Of a stretch of 64,000 bases of DNA, positions 59,900 to 64,000 are shown in pieces. Source of the DNA: Pseudarthrobacter sp. Fe7 (GTDB lineage Bacteria > Actinomycetota > Actinomycetes > Actinomycetales > Micrococcaceae); assembly GCA_024372495.1 (NCBI GenBank), contig CP099977.1, forward strand, positions 4,315,867-4,379,866. The letters run 5' to 3'. The notes under the pieces are model-generated. The model was not told where the DNA came from. It searched no databases and saw only the letters and a list, made by a program, of their open reading frames with translations. Position numbers and translations under genes: made by a program. The first letter of the stretch is position 1. Every line of letters begins with the position of its first letter.

Positions 59900-62753
59900 C
59901 TACCCCAAGTGCCGCCGGGACAGGGGCAGGCCCGAGCGCGTGAAGGCCCAGGCGAGCGCCGCCCCCATCACGGGCACGGCGGCGGCCAGGGCAAGCAGCT
60001 GCAGCCAGGGAACCTCGACGGCGGAACGCATGTCCGTGGACATGATCAGGAGGACCGCAGGCACTGCCCCGGCCAGGGTTCCCAGGACAGCGCCCAGGCC
60101 GCTGGTGAAAAGGGCCTGCGAACCGGCCAACGCCTTGCGCAGCCGTGGCGGGGCACCAACCCCGGCGAGGGTGGCATGGTCCCTGCGGGCGTCTGCCAGG
60201 GACAGTCCGGCGGTAATGCCTGCCGCGCTGAACGTGATGAGTGCGCTGACCGCCACGATGGACCAGGCCATCCACTGGTTGCCCTGCGAGACGCCCGGTT
60301 CCGCCCGGAAGGACAGATACGGTTGCCGGAAGATGGCCGCCGCTGCAGCGGATGCCGCGTCTGACTGCGACTCGGCCGGGTAGGCCGACAGCTGTACCAA
60401 CAGGCCGGCCGGCGCCGGGTGCAGCGCCAGCCGTTCCGCGGTCTCCGGCGAGACAACGCCATAGTAGGGAACGGGCACGGCCGGTTCCAGCACCACCGCC
60501 GGGAGGGAGTCACTCCTGACCGTGGCATGCACGCTGGCGCCCCCGACGCCGATGGCATCTGAGTCCGCACGTCCTGGGCCTGCAGCACCACCGCTCCGTC
60601 GCCGATAAACACCGGATTGGTCACCACCATTCCGCCCGCCGCCAGCACTGCCAGCGCTTCCGCGGACGGTTCGCGTCCCAGCACGGCGCGGATGTCCGCT
60701 GCGCCGCCTACCAGGATGGCGCGATCGGACGGCTGGTCGCCCACCTGGGAGCCGCGGCACCGCCAGTCACCCGGATCTGCCATTCTCCCCTGCGGAGTGC
60801 GGGGGCACTGGTTGGCAGCAGGCTTGGCCAGGACGTACGTCAGGCAGTTGGAGGTGGGCGTCCGCGCAGGCACCGCAGGGTCGGCCGGACCTTCGGCGCA
60901 GTTGTGCAGGCTTTCCGGAGCTGTGATGGTGTGGGTCCATTCAACCGTGCCCAGGGCATCGGCCAGCGCGGAGGAGAGTACCTGTTCCTCCACCTGGACA
61001 GGCGGCCGCCTGCTGCCATCGGCCGCCAGGGGCTGGTCCACGGTGAGCGGCAGGTACGCCTGGTTTTCCAGCGCCGTCCAGTAGTGCGAGGCCCGCAGGC
61101 CCGCCTCCTGGCTGGCAGCGAGCACCAAAGCCGCACTCGCCAGGGTCGCGGCGGCCAGCACGGCGGCGACGGCGGGAACGCTCCGTCCGCGGTTCCTGGC
61201 CGAGTCCCGTGCAGCCATTCTCAGCGACAGGGACAACCACTGGGTCCGGGAGGTCAAGCGAAGGATCGTCCAGCCCGTCAGCATCACCAGGCCGGTAACA
61301 GCCAGCACCGCACCAACAATCAGCAGCGTGGCGACCAGCGGCAGTTGCTCCGCCCGCCGGTCAGGGTCCGTGGTGGATGTGGCCAGCAGCCAGCCGGCCG
61401 CCAGGAGCCCGGCGGCAGCCGCCAGTGTTGCTGCACCGGCGAGGGTGGTCCGCGGCGTCTTCGAGGCTGGCGCCCGCCCCGATTTCAGCGCCCCCAGCAC
61501 TGCCTGGCGTGACACCTGCCGGGCGGGCACCATCGCCGCGAGGACGCAGGCGGCCAGTCCCATGCCCATGGCTGCGGACGTCAGCAGAACGTCCGGGTGC
61601 AGGCCCGCCAGCCGGACGGACCCGGCCATGCGCACCACCAGGACGACGGCGGCAGCGGCTCCCAGCCCCACGGCAGCGCCCAGGGCAACGGCGATGCATC
61701 CGAGCCACAGTCCCCCGGCCGTGACAACGGCGCCAATGGTGGAACTCTCCGCTCCCGCCGAAACCAGAAGCGCCAGTTCGCGCACCTGCCGCTTTGCTCC
61801 GACGGCGAAGGCAGCACCTGCCAGCAGACCCACCTCCAGCAGCGCGAGCGCGCCCACCAGGCCGAAGGTTGCGTAAACGGCCACCGCGGCCGACGAATCA
61901 TCCCTTGGCTGCGAACCGGCAACCAGCCGCTGCTCGAGGGGCGGCGGGTTCAGCACCACGCTGCGGGAGAGGACACCAACACCCTTGGCGTTGGCCTCCC
62001 GGATTTGCTGCCAGCTGACCGGTTCCGGACCCACCAGGTAGTAGGACACTGATTGGCGGGTCAAGGGTCCAGTTGCAGGGTCCGCTGCCGCCTGCCCCGC
62101 CGTGAAGTATACGAAGCTGTTGCTGTCGGCGGCGCCGGCGTCGCGGATGGTTCCCACCGGGACGAACGTTCCTGCCGACGTCGTAAATTCACCGCCCAGG
62201 CGGAGGTGGAACCGCTCCATCAGGCCTGGCGAAACCACCACCTCTGCCCCTCCGCGCGGCGCCCGCCCGTCCAGGAGGCTGAACTTGCCTGCAAACGCCG
62301 GATTGAGCGCATCCACCTCCCGGCCTTGAAATGAGACGAGCGCCTCCCCCACGCCGGTGGTCAGCGTCAGCATCCGTTGCGGCAGGACTTCGTAGCCTGC
62401 GGGGACGAGGTCGAGCGGGTCGGTGGGCCGGAACCCCGGGTCGTAGCGTCCGGTGCTTGAAGCAACCATGCCGTCGTTGAGCGGGTCCTGCAGCGAGTCC
62501 GCGCTGGGGACGGGCAGGATGCTGAACCGGGCCTGCGTGTTGCCCAGTTCGTAACGGACGATCTCTTCCGGTGTCCGTTGCGGCTCTGGTAGAGGGTGGC
62601 CGCGCCGGTCATCCCCGCCACCGGCAGCAGGATCAACAGGATGATGAGGAGGGACCGCACCTTGTGGCGGGCGATGTCCCGGCGGGCCAGCCGCATGGCA
62701 ACCCGGTGGCCGCTCCGGCGCCCCTGCGGCACCGGAGCCAGGTCCATGGGCAT
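59900..62753 (-). CDS. FtsX/MacB-type ABC transporter permease, two frameshifts
   Basis: Corrected length is about 951 aa. N-terminal membrane segment (SLLIILLILLPVAGMTGAA), a large extracytoplasmic domain, then two FtsX-like blocks of membrane segments (VGALALLEVGLLAGAAFAVG, AAAVVLVVRMAGS; C-terminal ITFSAAGITAGLSLADARRDHATLAGVGA). The last matches the FtsX permease repeat. Breaks: near 62575-62582, where the frame resumes RTPEEIVRYELGNTQARF, and near 60573, where one more base gives LQAQGRADSDAIGVGG. ATG 62753 overlaps the ATPase stop (TAATG). Efflux of a peptide, lipid or antibiotic is usual for the class. Confidence 0.87.
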
Positions 62754-63490
62754 TAGAGTCCGGCCTGCGTCAGGAGCATTGTGGGGTCGTGCATGGCTGC
62801 GGCCTGGTCGATGATGCGGCCGTCGCGCAGGAAGACCACCCTGTCCGCCCACGCTGCGTGCCTGGCCTCATGGGTGACGAGCATTACGGCTGCTCCGGCA
62901 TCGGCCCGGGCCCGCAGCACCTCCATGACCCCCTGACCGGTTGTTGAATCCAGCGCACCGGTGGGTTCATCGGCCAGGATCAGCCGCCGCTTGCCCACGA
63001 TGGCCCGGGCGATCGCCACACGCTGCTGCTGGCCGCCGGACATCTGGTCCACGAACCGGTCCGCGAGTTCCGGGATTCCCACTTGGCGGAGCGCATCGGC
63101 GGCCTGCCGGTGGGCTTTCCGTGCGGATGTTCCGTCCAGTTCCAGCGGCAGCGCAGCGTTTTCCGCGGCGGTCAGGGTTGGGACCAGGTTGAAGTCCTGG
63201 AAGACATAGCCGACGGCGCGCCGGCGCAGCCGGGCGAGTTCGTTCAGGCCGAGCCCGGCCAGGGGCGTGGATTCGACGAAGACAGCGCCCGACGTCGGCC
63301 GGTCCAGTCCGCCCGCAAGGGCCAGCAGGGAGGACTTGCCTGAGCCCGACGGGCCCATGACCGCCACGAACTCCCCCGCGGAGATGGTGAGGTCCACGTC
63401 GCGGAGTGCTGCGACCGCCGTCGCGCCTTCCCCAAATGTCCTGCCAACTTTGGCGAGTTCAAGGACCTGCTGCGGCCCCTGCACGCTCAC
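62753..63490 (-). CDS. ABC transporter ATP-binding protein (LolD/MacB type)
   Basis: 245 aa, intact. Walker A MGPSGSGKSSLLALAGGLD, Q-loop VGYVFQDFNLVPTLTA, signature MSGGQQQRVAIARAIVG, Walker B LILADEPTGALD, H-loop MLVTHEARHAAW. It drives the FtsX-like permease encoded next. Its GTG start overlaps the PadR gene's stop (GTGA), so regulator, ATPase and permease are one transcript. Confidence 0.95.
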   Translation of the reverse strand: MSVQGPQQVLELAKVGRTFGEGATAVAALRDVDLTISAGEFVAVMGPSGSGKSSLLALAGGLDRPTSGAVFVESTPLAGLGLNELARLRRRAVGYVFQDFNLVPTLTAAENAALPLELDGTSARKAHRQAADALRQVGIPELADRFVDQMSGGQQQRVAIARAIVGKRRLILADEPTGALDSTTGQGVMEVLRARADAGAAVMLVTHEARHAAWADRVVFLRDGRIIDQAAAMHDPTMLLTQAGL

Positions 63491-64000
63491 CTGCGGCTGT
63501 CCGCGTTGAACGGGGCGTCTTCCGTGGCCCCGTTGGACGTTTTGCGTGCTGCTCCGGTGGCAGCGGCCTGCGCCTGCTGGACCATCCTGGCCTCGCAGAG
63601 GTCCAGCCAGCGGACTTCCGCTTCGGTCTGGAAGATCAGCGAGTCGAGCACCAGCAGCCAGGCGGTATCTGCGGCCCGCTGGTTCGACGCCGTGTCGCGG
63701 CGGGCCTTGGTGTAGTCCTGCAGGGCCCTGATGGACGCCACGCGCTGGGCCTGGATGATGGCTTGGACATCCACCCCGGGCAGGGTGACGGCGAGCGCCA
63801 GCTTGATGGCGAGCTCATTCCGGGGCGGAGTGTTCCGCTCCACCGGGGCGGCGAACCAGCTCCGCACCTCGGCTTTGCCCGCCGGGGTGATGCTGTACAC
63901 CACGTGGCCCTCGCCGTCGTCGCCCTCCTTGGCCACCAGGGCATCGCGCTCCAGCCGGTCCAGGGTGGTGTACACCTGCCCGATATTCAGGGGCCAGGTG
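63487..64000 (-). CDS. PadR-family transcriptional regulator (cut by right edge)
   Basis: About 170 aa visible; the N-terminus is outside the window. The winged helix is recognisable from TWPLNIGQVYTTLDRLERDALV and the wing GHVVYSITPAGKAEVRSWF. The C-terminal PadR dimerisation helices follow (AIIQAQRVASIRALQDYTKAR, SLIFQTEAEVRWLDLCEARM). PadR proteins commonly repress a neighbouring drug-efflux ABC operon and are released by the toxic ligand, which fits the two genes behind it. Confidence 0.9.
   Translation of the reverse strand, partial: TWPLNIGQVYTTLDRLERDALVAKEGDDGEGHVVYSITPAGKAEVRSWFAAPVERNTPPRNELAIKLALAVTLPGVDVQAIIQAQRVASIRALQDYTKARRDTASNQRAADTAWLLVLDSLIFQTEAEVRWLDLCEARMVQQAQAAATGAARKTSNGATEDAPFNADSRR

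Overview
The window reads as a chromosomal segment of a high-GC actinobacterium of the family Micrococcaceae, most likely Arthrobacter or Pseudarthrobacter. The evidence is GC-rich codon use, a 16S-23S-5S operon without spacer tRNAs, a GlgE-type alpha-glucan locus, SenX3-RegX3/PhoU, CarD, and a proteasome activator (Bpa) ending in GQYL. I saw no prophage, insertion sequence, CRISPR array or plasmid function; the content is mostly core and soil-saprophyte chromosome.

Layout. 0-5.5 kb: end of a DUF4032 gene, a GlcD-type FAD oxidase, an alpha-glucosidase plus LacI regulator preceded by a cre-like operator, and an SRPBCC protein. 5.6-11.6 kb: a complete rRNA operon on the minus strand with promoter, boxA-like leader and 23S processing stem. 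11.6-25 kb: the alpha-glucan/trehalose locus glgE-treS-mak-glgB (minus), divergent glgP, and glgX, with a secreted T1-type RNase and its barstar inhibitor between glgP and glgX. 25-29.6 kb: rlmB, cysS, ispF, ispD, carD. 29.8-33.3 kb: a lipoprotein, regX3-senX3 and divergent phoU with a PHO box between them. 33.4-40.5 kb: gpmA, a methyltransferase, a DUF2516 protein, a trans-sulfuration enzyme, the overlapping chain tmk-holB-secreted peptidase, and tRNA-Thr(CGT). 40.8-48.8 kb: exported enzymes (propeller-phosphoesterase, SPOR/phosphodiester glycosidase, Tat-exported CehA-type metallohydrolase, NodB-type deacetylase). 49-64 kb: a GNAT protein, a PaaK-like ligase, NDH-2, a coiled-coil protein, a membrane protein, an aldo/keto reductase, bpa with a small partner gene, cstA-ybdD, and a PadR/ABC/FtsX operon cut by the right edge.

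How the genes work together. TreS, Mak, GlgE and GlgB form the trehalose to maltose to maltose-1-phosphate to branched alpha-glucan route. GlgP and GlgX take the polymer apart. The alpha-glucosidase/LacI pair suggests uptake and use of related sugars. SenX3-RegX3, PhoU and the PHO box make a phosphate-sensing node, and the exported phosphoesterases may supply it.

The most striking thing in the sequence is technical or epigenetic. About twenty genes are broken by single-base indels. At 21 sites in 14 genes, on both strands, the break is the same: removing one base from GAGCCTG/CAGGCTC (or CAGCCTG/CAGGCTG) gives GAGCTG/CAGCTC/CAGCTG and restores a continuous conserved protein. Another dozen breaks are mostly in short G or C runs. 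I therefore annotate these as genes with probable consensus errors, not as pseudogenes, and report the motif as the main finding.
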